The notes beneath the pieces are model-generated. The model was given only the letters and a program-made list of their open reading frames with translations, was not told the DNA's origin and did no database searches. The position numbers and the translations under genes were made by a program. Below are positions 10,977-19,362 of a stretch of DNA of 64,000 nt, piece by piece. The DNA comes from Streptomyces mobaraensis NBRC 13819 = DSM 40847. GTDB lineage: Bacteria > Actinomycetota > Actinomycetes > Streptomycetales > Streptomycetaceae. The first letter of the stretch is position 1. Every line of letters starts with the position of its first letter. Location: positions 496,001 through 560,000 of the forward strand of contig NZ_CP072827.1 in NCBI RefSeq assembly GCF_017916255.1, given 5' to 3'.

Positions 10977-11012
10977 GGGCCGTTCGGCCCGTCCGGCCGG
11001 GCCGAACGGCCC
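10977..11012. promoter_or_regulatory. Perfect 15-bp inverted repeat between divergent genes
   Basis: Left arm 10977-10991 and right arm 10998-11012 are perfect 15-bp complements (GGGCCGTTCGGCCCG type) with a 6-nt loop. It lies between the divergent M28 peptidase and DUF4232 genes, where a terminator is not expected. It may be an operator for a dimeric regulator or an RNA hairpin in a leader. Confidence 0.5.
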
Positions 11013-11289
11013 CCGTACGCCCTCCATTTCGCCGATTGACCGCCTTTGAAGGGGGCGATGAGAATCGGAACGCCCTCCCGCCTCGCGCCCGACCGGGCGC
11101 AACCCGGCCTTTCCGGAAGGGGAAGCAGGGGGAACGACGAGGAAATCCGGGGGAAGGAAAGGGAATTCCGGCCGCCGGGGTGGCGCGTTCCCTACGCTCC
11201 GGCGCGTTCGAGGGCGCATGTGACGGGTAGGCGCAGCGAGCATGACAGCACGTGAAACTCGGGGGAACACTCAAGGAAAGGAACAGCTC

Positions 11290-11829
11290 GTGACACGCCT
11301 CACCGCCACACGCCTCGTGAGCGTCGCCGCCGCCGCGGGGATCGCGCTCGCCGCCGCGTCCGGGACGGCGGGCGCCGCCCAGGACGGGCCGGACACCGCG
11401 TCCGGCACTCCTACGTGCGGCACTTCCGACCTGCGGATCTCGTTCGCCGAGCGGCTGGGCGGCGGGATGAACCACGCGGGCGGAACACTGGAGTTGAAGA
11501 ACACCACCCAGCGGACGTGCGCGCTGCGCGGGTACCCGGGCCTGGGCCTGGCGGACTCCCAGCGCAAGGCGCTGCCCTCGCACACGGTGTGGGGCAGCAC
11601 CTGGTACGCGGACGACCCGGGCAACAAGCTCATATACCTCAAGCCCGGTGAGGCCGCGCAGGCCAACGTCGCCTGGACGCACTCCGGCACGGCGGCCCGC
11701 AAGGGCACCTACCTGCTGGTGACGCCGCCCGCCGCGCGGACCCACCAGGCGGTCCCGCTCGACGATCTGGTGGACAACGGCGAGCTGCACGTCACCGCGG
11801 TGGCGCACAAGGTGCCGGTCCGCGGCTGA
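11290..11829 (+). CDS. Secreted DUF4232 domain protein
   Basis: 179-residue exported protein. The GTG at 11290 follows AAGGAAAGG and gives a clean signal peptide (TRLTATRLVSVAAAAGIALAAASGTAGAAQ). The mature part is a DUF4232 domain: an initial CGTSDLRIS strand, LELKNTTQRTCALRGYPGLGL, then beta-rich segments ending in HVTAVAHKVPV. The two Cys probably form the disulphide common in this family. Members are frequent in Streptomyces as secreted proteins or lipoproteins with an immunoglobulin-like fold and no known activity. A large hairpin follows the stop. Confidence 0.75.
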   Translation: MTRLTATRLVSVAAAAGIALAAASGTAGAAQDGPDTASGTPTCGTSDLRISFAERLGGGMNHAGGTLELKNTTQRTCALRGYPGLGLADSQRKALPSHTVWGSTWYADDPGNKLIYLKPGEAAQANVAWTHSGTAARKGTYLLVTPPAARTHQAVPLDDLVDNGELHVTAVAHKVPVRG

Positions 11830-11856
11830 CGTCCGGCACGACGAGGGGACCGGCCG

Positions 11857-11907
11857 TCCCGAGCGGTGCGGGCGCCTTTCGGCGCAAAAGCATTGCACCG
11901 CCCGGGA
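11857..11907 (+). terminator. Nested hairpin downstream of the DUF4232 gene
   Basis: Outer arms TCCC/GGGA and GCGGTGC (11863-11869)/GCACCGC (11895-11901) enclose an inner GCGCC-TTTC-GGCGC hairpin (11872-11885). It sits 28 bp after the DUF4232 stop. It is probably a terminator, or an attenuator for the downstream gene. Confidence 0.55.
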
Positions 11908-12156
11908 CTTTACATTTCCCTGATTGCTCCATGACCAAGACTTGACTAACCTCCGGACCGGAAGTGAGGGGCGCCACTCCGCACCGAGCGGACCCGGGCC
12001 CCGAGCGCGCACAGCGGAGCACGCACACAGCACAGAACCCGGGGCACGCCGTTCCCCACGGCGGACACCCGGGTCCTGGTCAGCAGCGCGCGGCCGGTCC
12101 TCGGCTTGGCGGCAGCGGTCGGCGCGCGCGTTGCCCAACTCACCCCGGAGGTTACC

Positions 12157-13029
12157 GTGAACCACCCGAATCGGCTACGCGCCGCGATAGCGGACACCGG
12201 CACCACCCCGCTCATCGGCGTCTTCGACATGTTCTCCGCCTCCGTCGCGGCCCGGCACTACGACGGCATGTTCGTCTCCGGCTTCGGCTTCGCCGCCTCC
12301 CACTACGGCCTGCCCGACATCGGGTTCATCGCCTGGCCCGACCTCGTCGGCTTCGTCCAGCGGCTGCGCCAGGCGTTCCCCGCGCAGCACCTGCTCGTCG
12401 ACATCGACGACGGCTATGTGGACCCCGAGACCGCCTGCCACGTGGTGCGGTCGCTGGAGCAGGTCGGCGCGTCCGGCGTGATCCTGGAGGACCAGAAGCG
12501 GCCCCGGCGCTGCGGGCACGTGGACGGCAAGCTGATCCTGCCGCTGGAGGAGTACCTGGAGAAGCTCGACATGGTGCTCCAGGCGCGCCGCGACATGGTC
12601 GTCGTGGCCCGCACGGACGCCACCGACGAGCCCGAGATCCTGCGCCGCGCCAAGGCGTTGGCGGCGACGGACTGCGACGTGGTCCTGGTCGACGGGGTGC
12701 GCAGCGTCGACTGGATCCGCAAGGTGCGGGACGTCATCGGCGACAAGCCGCTGCTGTTCAACCAGATCGCGGGCGGCAAGTCGCCCCGGCTGTCGCTGCC
12801 GGAGCTGTCGGAGCTGGGCGTGGACGTCGCCATCTACAGCACCCCCTGCCTGTTCGCGGCGCAGACCGCGATGGACGAGGCGCTGACCGGGCTGAAGCGG
12901 GACGACGGGCGGCTGCCCGCGTTCACGCCGGCGTCCGTCGGGGTGGCGGACTGCCTGGCGCTGCTGGAGCGGAACATCTCCCGCCACCACGACCGGGAGC
13001 ACGACCGGACGCCGGTGACCGCGGGCTGA
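12157..13029 (+). CDS. Isocitrate lyase / PEP mutase superfamily enzyme
   Basis: 290-residue TIM-barrel enzyme of the isocitrate lyase/phosphoenolpyruvate mutase superfamily, cytoplasmic. The GTG at 12157 follows GGAGG. Active-site elements: GVFDMFSAS at the first strand, DIDDGY with metal-binding D82/D84, E111 in LEDQKRP, and the catalytic-loop Cys C119 in RRCGH. The cysteine in a K/R-x-CGH loop points to a C-C lyase (2-methylisocitrate lyase-like or oxaloacetase-like) rather than a phosphonate-forming PEP mutase. It is convergent with the FUSC gene across a long hairpin. It lies 3.5 kb before the ketomemicin-like operon, and a link to that operon is only a possibility. Confidence 0.75.
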   Translation: MNHPNRLRAAIADTGTTPLIGVFDMFSASVAARHYDGMFVSGFGFAASHYGLPDIGFIAWPDLVGFVQRLRQAFPAQHLLVDIDDGYVDPETACHVVRSLEQVGASGVILEDQKRPRRCGHVDGKLILPLEEYLEKLDMVLQARRDMVVVARTDATDEPEILRRAKALAATDCDVVLVDGVRSVDWIRKVRDVIGDKPLLFNQIAGGKSPRLSLPELSELGVDVAIYSTPCLFAAQTAMDEALTGLKRDDGRLPAFTPASVGVADCLALLERNISRHHDREHDRTPVTAG

Positions 13030-13032
13030 CGG

Positions 13033-13071
13033 GGTCCCGGGGCGCCGCCGGGGAGGCGGCGCCCCGGGACC
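13033..13071. terminator. Bidirectional terminator hairpin
   Basis: Perfect 17-bp stem (13033-13049 with 13055-13071) and a 5-nt loop. It fills almost all of the 43 bp between two convergent genes, so it probably terminates both. Confidence 0.8.
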
Positions 13072-13072
13072 G

Positions 13073-14299
13073 TCAGGCGCGGGTGCTCCTGCTGCCGAAC
13101 CGGCTGCGGACCACCCGCCGCCTGATCCGGTGGAGCAGCGGCCAGCGCTCCCGGGACGCCCGGGAGTGCCGGTCCAGCTCCTCCGTCAGCCGCTCGGTGC
13201 GCTTCTCGACGTCGAGTTCGTCGAGGATGCGGTCGATCTCGGCGAGCAGCGAGCCGTGCAGCTGCCACTGCCGGGGGTGCTCGCGGACCTTGTCCAGCAG
13301 CAGGTGGGCGGCCCGGTCGCGGCTCTCCCGGCCGACGGCGAGGTCCTCGACCAGCCGGGACTCGGCCTCCTCGGCGTTGGCGCTCACCTGGCTGGTGATC
13401 AGCACGGCGAAGCTCTCCAGGGCCCGGGCGAGGTGGTCCAGCACATCGGTGAGCGCGGCGGCGACGTCCTCGGGGAAGAGGGGTTCGTCGGTGCGCTCGC
13501 GCGCCAGGTCGGTCAGGGAGCGGCACATCACCCGGACCACGACGGCGGAGATCTCCAGCGCGTCCAGCCCGGTGCGCAGCACGATCCGGGAGAGCAGGCC
13601 CTCCTTGACCCGGGGGTTGAGCCGGAGGCTGTCCTCCGCCTGCCGGAGGGAGACGTCCACCTCGGCGACGTCGTGGTCGAGCCGGCGCGCCTCGTGCAGC
13701 CGGGCGGCGGCCTCCGTGACGGGGGTGGGCCGGCCGACCTCGGAGCCGAGGTGGCGGAGGAGTCCGCTTATCCGGCGCGCCAGGTCCTGGATGGCGTCGC
13801 CGGCCGGCTCGACCCAGACGGGCGGGACGAGCAGCACGTTGAAGAGGAGTCCGACGACGGCTCCGATCAGGGTCTCCAGGACCCGGTCCCAGGCGGTCTC
13901 CGTCACCCGGGTGACGCCGAGGACGAGCATGGCGCTGATCGCCACCTCGGGGACGAACTCCCCCACGTGGACGAAGCGCCCGATGACCAGCGACGCCAGG
14001 ATGATCAGTCCCAGGCTCCACCAGGTGAGGCCGACCAGGACGCTGAAGCCGATGGCGATCAGGACGCCGGCGACGACGGAGTTCACCCGGCGGATGCCGG
14101 TGGTCAGAGTGGAGTACAGGGTCACCTGGACGACGAGCAGGGCGGTCAGCGGCGCGGTGAGCGGCGCCGGTTCGCTGCTGAGCGTCAGCGCCACCACGTA
14201 CGCGATGACGGCGGCGGCCGTGGACCGCACCGTCTGCGCCACCGCGGGCTCTCTGCCGCGTCGGACCAGGGTCGTCAGGGATTCGGGAAGATCACGCAC
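13073..14299 (-). CDS. FUSC / aromatic acid exporter family membrane protein
   Basis: 408-residue membrane protein. The N-terminal half has about five or six helices (AAAVIAYVVALTLS, LTALLVVQVTLYSTLTTG, VVAGVLIAIGFSVLVGLTWW, LIILASLVIGRF, LVLGVTRV, IGAVVGLLFNVLLVPPVWV). It is followed by a long charged, helical cytoplasmic C-terminal region. The arrangement fits the FUSC/ArAE family of putative aromatic-acid efflux proteins. The GTG at 14299 has GGGAAAG upstream. Substrate unknown. As the first membrane protein upstream of the pseudotripeptide-like operon it could serve export, but it is on the opposite strand and separated by a regulator gene, so this is speculative. Confidence 0.7.
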   Translation of the reverse strand: MRDLPESLTTLVRRGREPAVAQTVRSTAAAVIAYVVALTLSSEPAPLTAPLTALLVVQVTLYSTLTTGIRRVNSVVAGVLIAIGFSVLVGLTWWSLGLIILASLVIGRFVHVGEFVPEVAISAMLVLGVTRVTETAWDRVLETLIGAVVGLLFNVLLVPPVWVEPAGDAIQDLARRISGLLRHLGSEVGRPTPVTEAAARLHEARRLDHDVAEVDVSLRQAEDSLRLNPRVKEGLLSRIVLRTGLDALEISAVVVRVMCRSLTDLARERTDEPLFPEDVAAALTDVLDHLARALESFAVLITSQVSANAEEAESRLVEDLAVGRESRDRAAHLLLDKVREHPRQWQLHGSLLAEIDRILDELDVEKRTERLTEELDRHSRASRERWPLLHRIRRRVVRSRFGSRSTRA

Positions 14300-14673
14300 T
14301 GTAGACGCTTTCCCGATCACCCGCGTGGCAGACCCCCAGGTGAGGCACGCCACCCGGGTGGTCGCGGGGCCTCGGCGACCGCGCGGTGTCGGCTCGCCGA
14401 CGGAAGCGGGGGTCCGGCCGGGGCCGGCCCGTCGCCCGGCCGTACGGCCCACCACCGGGCAGGCCGGGCGGCGGTACGCCGAGCGCCGGGCGAGCCGGGC
14501 GGCGGCGCCCGGGCACGCCCGCGCCGGACGGGACGGGCCGTCCGGCCGTCGGCGACCGGCCGACGGGCCGACGCCCGCCACCGCCGACGCGCGGGTCCCG
14601 TTCGGTGGACGACGGTGGCCTTGGGCGGCGGGGCGGTCGGAGGCGCCGCCGCCCGCTTGGCCGTGACCTCCCT
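14300..14673. other. Intergenic region, no gene seen
   Basis: 374 bp, extremely G+C rich, between two minus-strand genes. It contains several short GGCC/CCGG-rich inverted repeats (for example around 14536-14572) that may terminate the STAND gene, and the promoter of the FUSC gene close to 14299. No remnant of WD40 repeats could be recognised in the minus frames. Confidence 0.4.
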
Positions 14674-16269
14674 TCAGCGGACCGCGAGCGGAACCGTCGC
14701 CGCCGCCAGGGCCGAGACCGAGATCAGGAGGCCGGCCAGGAAGGCGATGAGGCGGCGCTGGGCGCGCAGCCGGGCGTCGCGGACCGCGTCCTGTACGCGG
14801 CGGGCCCGTTCGGCCGTCGCGCAGGCGGCGAGGAACTCCCGCTCCGGGCCGCCGGGCGGGTACGCCGCGTCCGGGCAGCCGGGCGCGCGGGTCGCGGACT
14901 CCGCCTCCGCCTCGGCGAGCCGGCGTCCGCGCCAGAGCGTCTCGGGGTCGCGCCCGGACTCCTCCCAGGCCCGGGCCGCCCGGGTGAGCCGCCGGCGGCG
15001 GCGCAGCGCCTCCGGGTCCTCGGCCGTCCAGGCGGCGAGCCGGGGCCAGCCCTGGGCGACGGCGCCGTGGGCGAGGACGGCCCGGTCGCGGTCGAGGGTG
15101 AGCACCCGGGCGGCGGCGAGGCGTTCGAGGGCGGCGGCCGTGCCGGGGGCGTCGCCGAGTTCCCGGCGGTCGAGGGCGCGCGGCGCACCGTCGTCGCCGG
15201 GTTCGGTCAGGCGGAGCAGGATGCCCCGGGCCCGCTGCCGGGGGCCGTCGGCGAGTTCGGCCCAGACCGCCTCGGCGCCCCGGGTGACGGCGCCCTCGAA
15301 CCCGCCGGCGGCGTGGAAGCCGGCGAGGGTGAGCCGGTTGCCGTCGCGGTGCCGCCAGGTGGCGAGAAGGGCCGCGGACAGCAGGGCGAGGCCGCCGGGC
15401 TGCCGATGGGCTCCCGTGACGAGGACGGCGAGCAGCCGGTCCTCGACGGTGCAGTCGGCCGCGGCGGCCGGTTCGGTGACGACGCGGGTGAGGTCCTCGG
15501 GGGTCGGCGCCGGCACGGTCAGCGGTTCCCCGGCCAGCAGGGGGTGGCCGGCGAACCGTTCGTGGAGGTCGGTGCGCAAGCCCAGCACGAGTCGGCAGGG
15601 TGCGGCGAGCAGCACGTCGAGGAGGCCGGGCAGGTCCGCCGGGCCTGCGGAACGGCCGCGTCCGGCCGGGGCCGGCGCCTGGAGTCGTTCCAACTGGTCG
15701 ACGACGAGGACGGAGTCGGGGTCCGGGAGCCGGGCGAGGCCGCGGGCGAGTTCGGCGACGGGGTCGGGCCCGGGAACGAACGTGCCGACGGCGGGCGGAT
15801 CTTCGGCGGTGGCGAGCCGGTGGACGACGCCCGCCTGGAGGAGCGAGGTGGTCCCGGCCCCGGAGGCGCCGGAGACGACCACGAACCGGTCCCGGCGTAA
15901 CCGTTCCACCGCCTCCTCCACCAGGCGTTCCCGGCCGAAGAAGCGGTCGCCGTCGGCCGCCGTGTACGCGGCGGGGCCGGCGTAGGGCGGCGGCCGGCGG
16001 CGGGCGAGGGCGGCGGCCACGGCGTGCCAGCGGTCCGCCCACTCCCCCACGTCGCCGCCGCAGGCGCGGACGTAGGCGCTGGTGACGGCGAGGGTCGGGA
16101 ACCTGCGGCCGCCCGCGGCGACCGAGAGGCTGGCCGCGGACGAGTGGGCGCGGAGGGCGAGTTGGCGGTACGTGGGGCTGCCCGCCCGTTCGCGCAGGGC
16201 GCGCAGGTCCGCGGCGAAGCGCAGCAGGGGGCTGTCGCCCGGGTCCAGGGGCCGTTCACGGCGTGCCAC
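14674..16269 (-). CDS. XRE-type HTH plus nSTAND1 ATPase-like protein, TTA codon, degenerate Walker A, no WD40
   Basis: 531 residues from GTG 16269, the usual start of this family (V-A-R-R-E-R-P-L-D-P; GGAAAGG upstream). Residues about 14-90 are an XRE-like helix-turn-helix domain and about 105-330 an nSTAND1 NTPase domain (RFFGRERLVEEAVERL). The P-loop reads GASGAGTTS (134-142): the catalytic Lys is replaced by Thr140. The Walker B-like VLVVDQLERL is kept. The protein ends right after a membrane helix (about 507-529), where relatives usually continue into WD40 repeats. Leu124 is encoded by TTA (15898-15900), so translation should depend on bldA. It is divergent from the operon at 16583 and is a possible pathway regulator. 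Confidence 0.75.
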   Translation of the reverse strand: MARRERPLDPGDSPLLRFAADLRALRERAGSPTYRQLALRAHSSAASLSVAAGGRRFPTLAVTSAYVRACGGDVGEWADRWHAVAAALARRRPPPYAGPAAYTAADGDRFFGRERLVEEAVERLRRDRFVVVSGASGAGTTSLLQAGVVHRLATAEDPPAVGTFVPGPDPVAELARGLARLPDPDSVLVVDQLERLQAPAPAGRGRSAGPADLPGLLDVLLAAPCRLVLGLRTDLHERFAGHPLLAGEPLTVPAPTPEDLTRVVTEPAAAADCTVEDRLLAVLVTGAHRQPGGLALLSAALLATWRHRDGNRLTLAGFHAAGGFEGAVTRGAEAVWAELADGPRQRARGILLRLTEPGDDGAPRALDRRELGDAPGTAAALERLAAARVLTLDRDRAVLAHGAVAQGWPRLAAWTAEDPEALRRRRRLTRAARAWEESGRDPETLWRGRRLAEAEAESATRAPGCPDAAYPPGGPEREFLAACATAERARRVQDAVRDARLRAQRRLIAFLAGLLISVSALAAATVPLAVR

Positions 16270-16582
16270 TGCCCTGCCTTTCCAGCCGTGCCGCACGGCA
16301 CCGGGCCTGGGGTGGGGCGGCGGCGCGAGCGAGCCGAACGTAGCGGTGGACCTTACGGTAACGGTCAGGCAATGGCCAACAACACTATGATTTCCGTCAA
16401 TTCGACAATGACAGTCGGGCTATGAATGACCAATCCCGATTGTTCGGCGTTGTTCGGAGTTGCTTGTTCGGGGCACGCGGAGCGGTCTCGAACAGCCCGG
16501 GTGCGGTAGGCATGGAACCGCGGGGGCGGATCACGACGCCACCGCGCCCTGCTCGCTTCCGCCGGCCCTCGTCGGAGATCCC
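16270..16582. promoter_or_regulatory. Divergent promoter region of the STAND gene and the pseudotripeptide operon
   Basis: 313 bp. The part 16375-16475 is clearly less G+C rich than its surroundings. It holds an inverted GTCA-9-TGAC at 16397-16413 and three direct copies of TTGTTCGG (16440, 16450, 16464). A CGGAGA ribosome site precedes ATG 16583. It is the only large non-coding region of the operon and the likely control point. Confidence 0.6.
16440..16473 (+). repeat. Three direct TTGTTCGG repeats upstream of the operon
   Basis: Copies at 16440-16447, 16450-16457 and 16464-16471, spaced 10 and 14 nt, roughly one helical turn. Direct repeats at this spacing are how SARP activators and PhoP bind in Streptomyces. 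Here the binding protein is unknown. Confidence 0.55.
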
Positions 16583-17560
16583 ATGAAGTACTCGCGGTAC
16601 TGCCGGTCCCTGCTGTCCACCCCCGCCACCGCCGTCCATCGCTACGCCGCCGGCCACCGCTCGGGGGCCGACATTTCCATGGTCGATCTGGAGGACTCCG
16701 TTCCGCCGGCGCGCAAGGAGGAGGCGCGCAGACGGGCCGAGGGCTTCTTCACCCTCCCCACCGCCGCCACGACCCGCTGCGCCGTGCGCATCAACGCCAT
16801 CAGCGGACCGGACGGCCTGCGCGACCTGCTGGCGCTGCGCCAGTACGCGGTCAAGCCGCCGCTGGTCCTGATACCCATGGTGGAATCGCGCCGCGACGTC
16901 GAGATCGTGGAGCACGTCCTGGGCCCGGAGTGCCCGGACACCGAGTTCGTCGCCGTCGTGGAGACGCCGCGCGGCCTCCAGCACGCGGCCGGCATCGCCT
17001 CGTCCTCCCGCAGGCTGCGGGCCCTGGTCTTCGGCTCGGCCGACTACGCGTTCGCCACCGGCGCCCGGCTCACCTGGGACGCCCTGGCCCACCCGCGCGG
17101 CGTGCTGGTCAACAGCGCGCGGGCGGCCGGGATCGAGGTGATGGACGCGCCCTTCTTCGAGGTGCACGACGACGGGGCGCTGCGCTGCGAGGCGGCCCTC
17201 GCCAAGGACATGGGGTTCAGCGGCAAGATCGCCGTGCACCCCCGCCAAGTGCCGTTGATCAACGAGGCGTTCTCCCCGGACGACGACACCCTCGGCCGCG
17301 CCCGCCGGATCGTCGCCGCCGGGCGGGAGAACGGCCGGGACATCACCGTGGTCGATGGCGTGATGATCGGCATCCCGTTCTTCGAGGCGTCCCAGCGGCT
17401 GGTCGAGGAGTTCGGCGACGGACTCCCGGGGCCGCCCGCGCCGTCCCCCGGAAGCGACGGGCCGCCGTCCCCGAGACCCGCGGTCGCACTGCATCGGCAG
17501 CCCCGCCCGTACCCCGACGCCCCACGCTCCACCACCGTGACGCAGGAGAGGGAACAGTGA
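16583..17560 (+). CDS. ktmA: HpcH/HpaI (CitE-type) aldolase, ketomemicin KtmA-like
   Basis: 325-residue aldolase/lyase of the HpcH/HpaI-CitE family that adds an acyl-CoA to a 2-oxo acid through Mg-bound intermediates. Active-site elements: DLEDSVPPARK, VRINAISGPDG, PMVESRRD, AVVETPRGL and FGSADYAFATG. The last 40 residues are Pro-rich and probably disordered. ATG 16583 follows CGGAGA. First gene of the six-gene operon; its stop overlaps the next start by 4 bp. In ketomemicin biosynthesis the aldolase makes the carbon skeleton of the ketomethylene unit from an aromatic 2-oxo acid and a CoA ester, as I recall. The gene letter follows operon order and should be checked against the published cluster. 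Confidence 0.78.
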   Translation: MKYSRYCRSLLSTPATAVHRYAAGHRSGADISMVDLEDSVPPARKEEARRRAEGFFTLPTAATTRCAVRINAISGPDGLRDLLALRQYAVKPPLVLIPMVESRRDVEIVEHVLGPECPDTEFVAVVETPRGLQHAAGIASSSRRLRALVFGSADYAFATGARLTWDALAHPRGVLVNSARAAGIEVMDAPFFEVHDDGALRCEAALAKDMGFSGKIAVHPRQVPLINEAFSPDDDTLGRARRIVAAGRENGRDITVVDGVMIGIPFFEASQRLVEEFGDGLPGPPAPSPGSDGPPSPRPAVALHRQPRPYPDAPRSTTVTQEREQ

Positions 17561-18798
17561 ACGACACCAACCCCCCGGGCCCCACGCCCGAGATCACCGG
17601 ACCGCACCGCTACCGCAACAGCGCCACCATGATCCGTACGGCCGACCCGGCGTGGCTGGGCGCCGCGCAGGCCGGGCTGATCGGCGTGGTGGCCGACTCC
17701 CCCGACGCCAACAACCGGCTCGTCACCCCGGACGGGCACGAGTTCGTCAACATGTGCTCGTGCTCGTACCTGGGCCTCAACCACCACCCCGCCGTGGTGG
17801 AGGGCGCGATCGAGGCGCTCCGGGAGACCGGCGCCACCTCCCTGGTGATGCCGACCACCCGGGTCCGGCACCGGCTGCTGGCCCGGCTGGAGGAGGAGCT
17901 CGGCGACCTCTTCGGCTGCCACGCCCTGCCCGGCGCCTCGTGCAGCGCGCTCACCGCCGGCATCCTGCCGCTGATCGCCTCGGGCCATCTGTCCGACGGG
18001 CAACCGCGCGTGATGGTCTTCGACCGGTTCTGCCACTTCTGCATGTCGTACATGAAGCCCGTCTGCGGTGACGAGAGCCTCGTCCTCACCTGTGACCACA
18101 ACGACCTCGACCGGCTTGAGGAGATCTGCCGGACGTATCCGCGGGTCGCCTACGTCGCCGACGGCGCGTACTCCATGGGCGGCGCGGCGGCCCTGGACGG
18201 GCTGCGGCGGCTCCAGGAGCGGTACGGCCTCTTCCTCTACCTGGACGACTCGCACTCGCTCTCCATCCTCGGCGAGCACGGCGAGGGCTTCGCCCGCTCG
18301 CAGCTGGAGATGAACGAACTGACCGTGATCACCGCCAGCCTGGGCAAGGCGTTCGGCACCGCCGGCGGCATCGCCATGCTCGGCAGCCGGGAGATGTTCG
18401 AGTTCCTGCACCGGCACGCGGGCCCGGTCGGCTGGTCGCAGAACATGTCCTTCCCGGTCGTCGGCGCCTCGCTGGCGTCGGCCGCGATCCACCGCTCCCC
18501 CGAACTCGGCGAACTCCAGCGCAGGCTCCAGGAGAACATCGCCTACTTCGACACCGCCTTCCCCACCGCCTTCGCCGGAAACGGCCTGCCCGTGCGCCGC
18601 ATCACCGTCGGCGACCCGGAGGCGGCCGTCAAACTCTCCGCCGACATGTTCCAGCGCGGCTTCTACTGCTCGGCGGTCTTCTTCCCCATCGTCCCCAAGG
18701 GCGAGGCGGGTCTGCGCATCATGATCCGCGCGGATCTGTCCCGGGAGAAGCTCGACGAGTTCATCGGCCACATCAAGGACCTCTCCCCCACGCACTGA
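17557..18798 (+). CDS. ktmB: PLP-dependent alpha-oxoamine synthase (glycine C-acetyltransferase-like), KtmB-like
   Basis: 413-residue fold-type I PLP enzyme of the alpha-oxoamine synthase group (relatives: AONS, KBL, SPT, SxtA4). The PLP lysine is K264 in TASLGKAFGTAGG. D202 (DGAYSMGG) and H233 (DDSHS) are the ring-contacting residues. CSCSYLGLNHHP near residue 67 is the usual N-terminal motif. It would join an acyl-CoA to an amino acid with loss of CO2, giving an aminoketone, the chemistry needed for a ketomethylene pseudodipeptide. The start is the GTG overlapping the aldolase stop (GTGA, 4 bp), so the two are coupled. Confidence 0.82.
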   Translation: MNDTNPPGPTPEITGPHRYRNSATMIRTADPAWLGAAQAGLIGVVADSPDANNRLVTPDGHEFVNMCSCSYLGLNHHPAVVEGAIEALRETGATSLVMPTTRVRHRLLARLEEELGDLFGCHALPGASCSALTAGILPLIASGHLSDGQPRVMVFDRFCHFCMSYMKPVCGDESLVLTCDHNDLDRLEEICRTYPRVAYVADGAYSMGGAAALDGLRRLQERYGLFLYLDDSHSLSILGEHGEGFARSQLEMNELTVITASLGKAFGTAGGIAMLGSREMFEFLHRHAGPVGWSQNMSFPVVGASLASAAIHRSPELGELQRRLQENIAYFDTAFPTAFAGNGLPVRRITVGDPEAAVKLSADMFQRGFYCSAVFFPIVPKGEAGLRIMIRADLSREKLDEFIGHIKDLSPTH

Positions 18799-18813
18799 GG
18801 ACGGTACCGACCC

Positions 18814-19362
18814 ATGGCGGACGACGCCCCGCCCAGCGGCTACGAGCGGCTGGGACCGCAGCACTACCGGGAAGTGGTGGGCTTCCTCTACGAGGAGTTC
18901 ACCGTCGGCGACGTGATCGAGCACCGGCCCGGCCGGACCGTCACCGAGATGGACAACGTTCTGATGAGCACGTTGTCGATGAACGACGCGCCCCTGCACA
19001 TCGACGCCGCGTTCTGCGCGGACACTCCCTGGGGCCGGCCGCTGGTCTCCAGCCTCGTCACCCTCAGCATCGTCGGCGGCATGACGGCCCGCAGCACCAG
19101 CGGCAAGGCCCTGGCCAACCTGGGCTGGGACCGCATCCGGCTGCCCAACCCGGTGTTCACCGGCGACACCCTCTACGCCACCACCGAGATCCTCGGCAAA
19201 CGGCTCTCCCGCAGCCGCCCGGGCGAGGGCATCGTCTCCTGCCGGACCACCGGCACCAAGTCCACCGGCGAGGTCGTGCTCGTCTTCGAGCGAAGCTTCC
19301 TGGTGCCCTGCCGCGACCCCGAGCCCGGCGGCCCGGCCGCCGCGCCGCGGGGGGACGGATGA
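18814..19362 (+). CDS. ktmC: MaoC-type dehydratase, KtmC-like
   Basis: 182-residue hot-dog-fold (R)-specific hydratase/dehydratase. The catalytic segment is MNDAPLHID with N57/D58 and H62 at the hydratase-2 motif. GRPLVSSLVTLSIVGG and NLGWDRIRLPNPVFTGDTLYATTEI are standard MaoC features, as in mesaconyl-CoA hydratase. In this operon it would dehydrate the beta-hydroxyacyl-CoA formed by the aldolase so that the MDR reductase can saturate it. It starts 15 bp after ktmB and overlaps ktmD by 4 bp (ATGA). Confidence 0.8.
   Translation: MADDAPPSGYERLGPQHYREVVGFLYEEFTVGDVIEHRPGRTVTEMDNVLMSTLSMNDAPLHIDAAFCADTPWGRPLVSSLVTLSIVGGMTARSTSGKALANLGWDRIRLPNPVFTGDTLYATTEILGKRLSRSRPGEGIVSCRTTGTKSTGEVVLVFERSFLVPCRDPEPGGPAAAPRGDG

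Noticed and set aside
12157..13029. Idea that the PEP-mutase homologue starts a phosphonate pathway
   Set aside because: The active-site loop has the CGH cysteine of C-C lyases, and no phosphonopyruvate decarboxylase or other phosphonate gene is nearby.
13073..16042. 989-residue minus-strand frame joining two genes
   Set aside because: Only the part from 14299 down is a real protein (FUSC-like). The upstream part is a Pro/Arg-rich shadow of the STAND gene in another frame.
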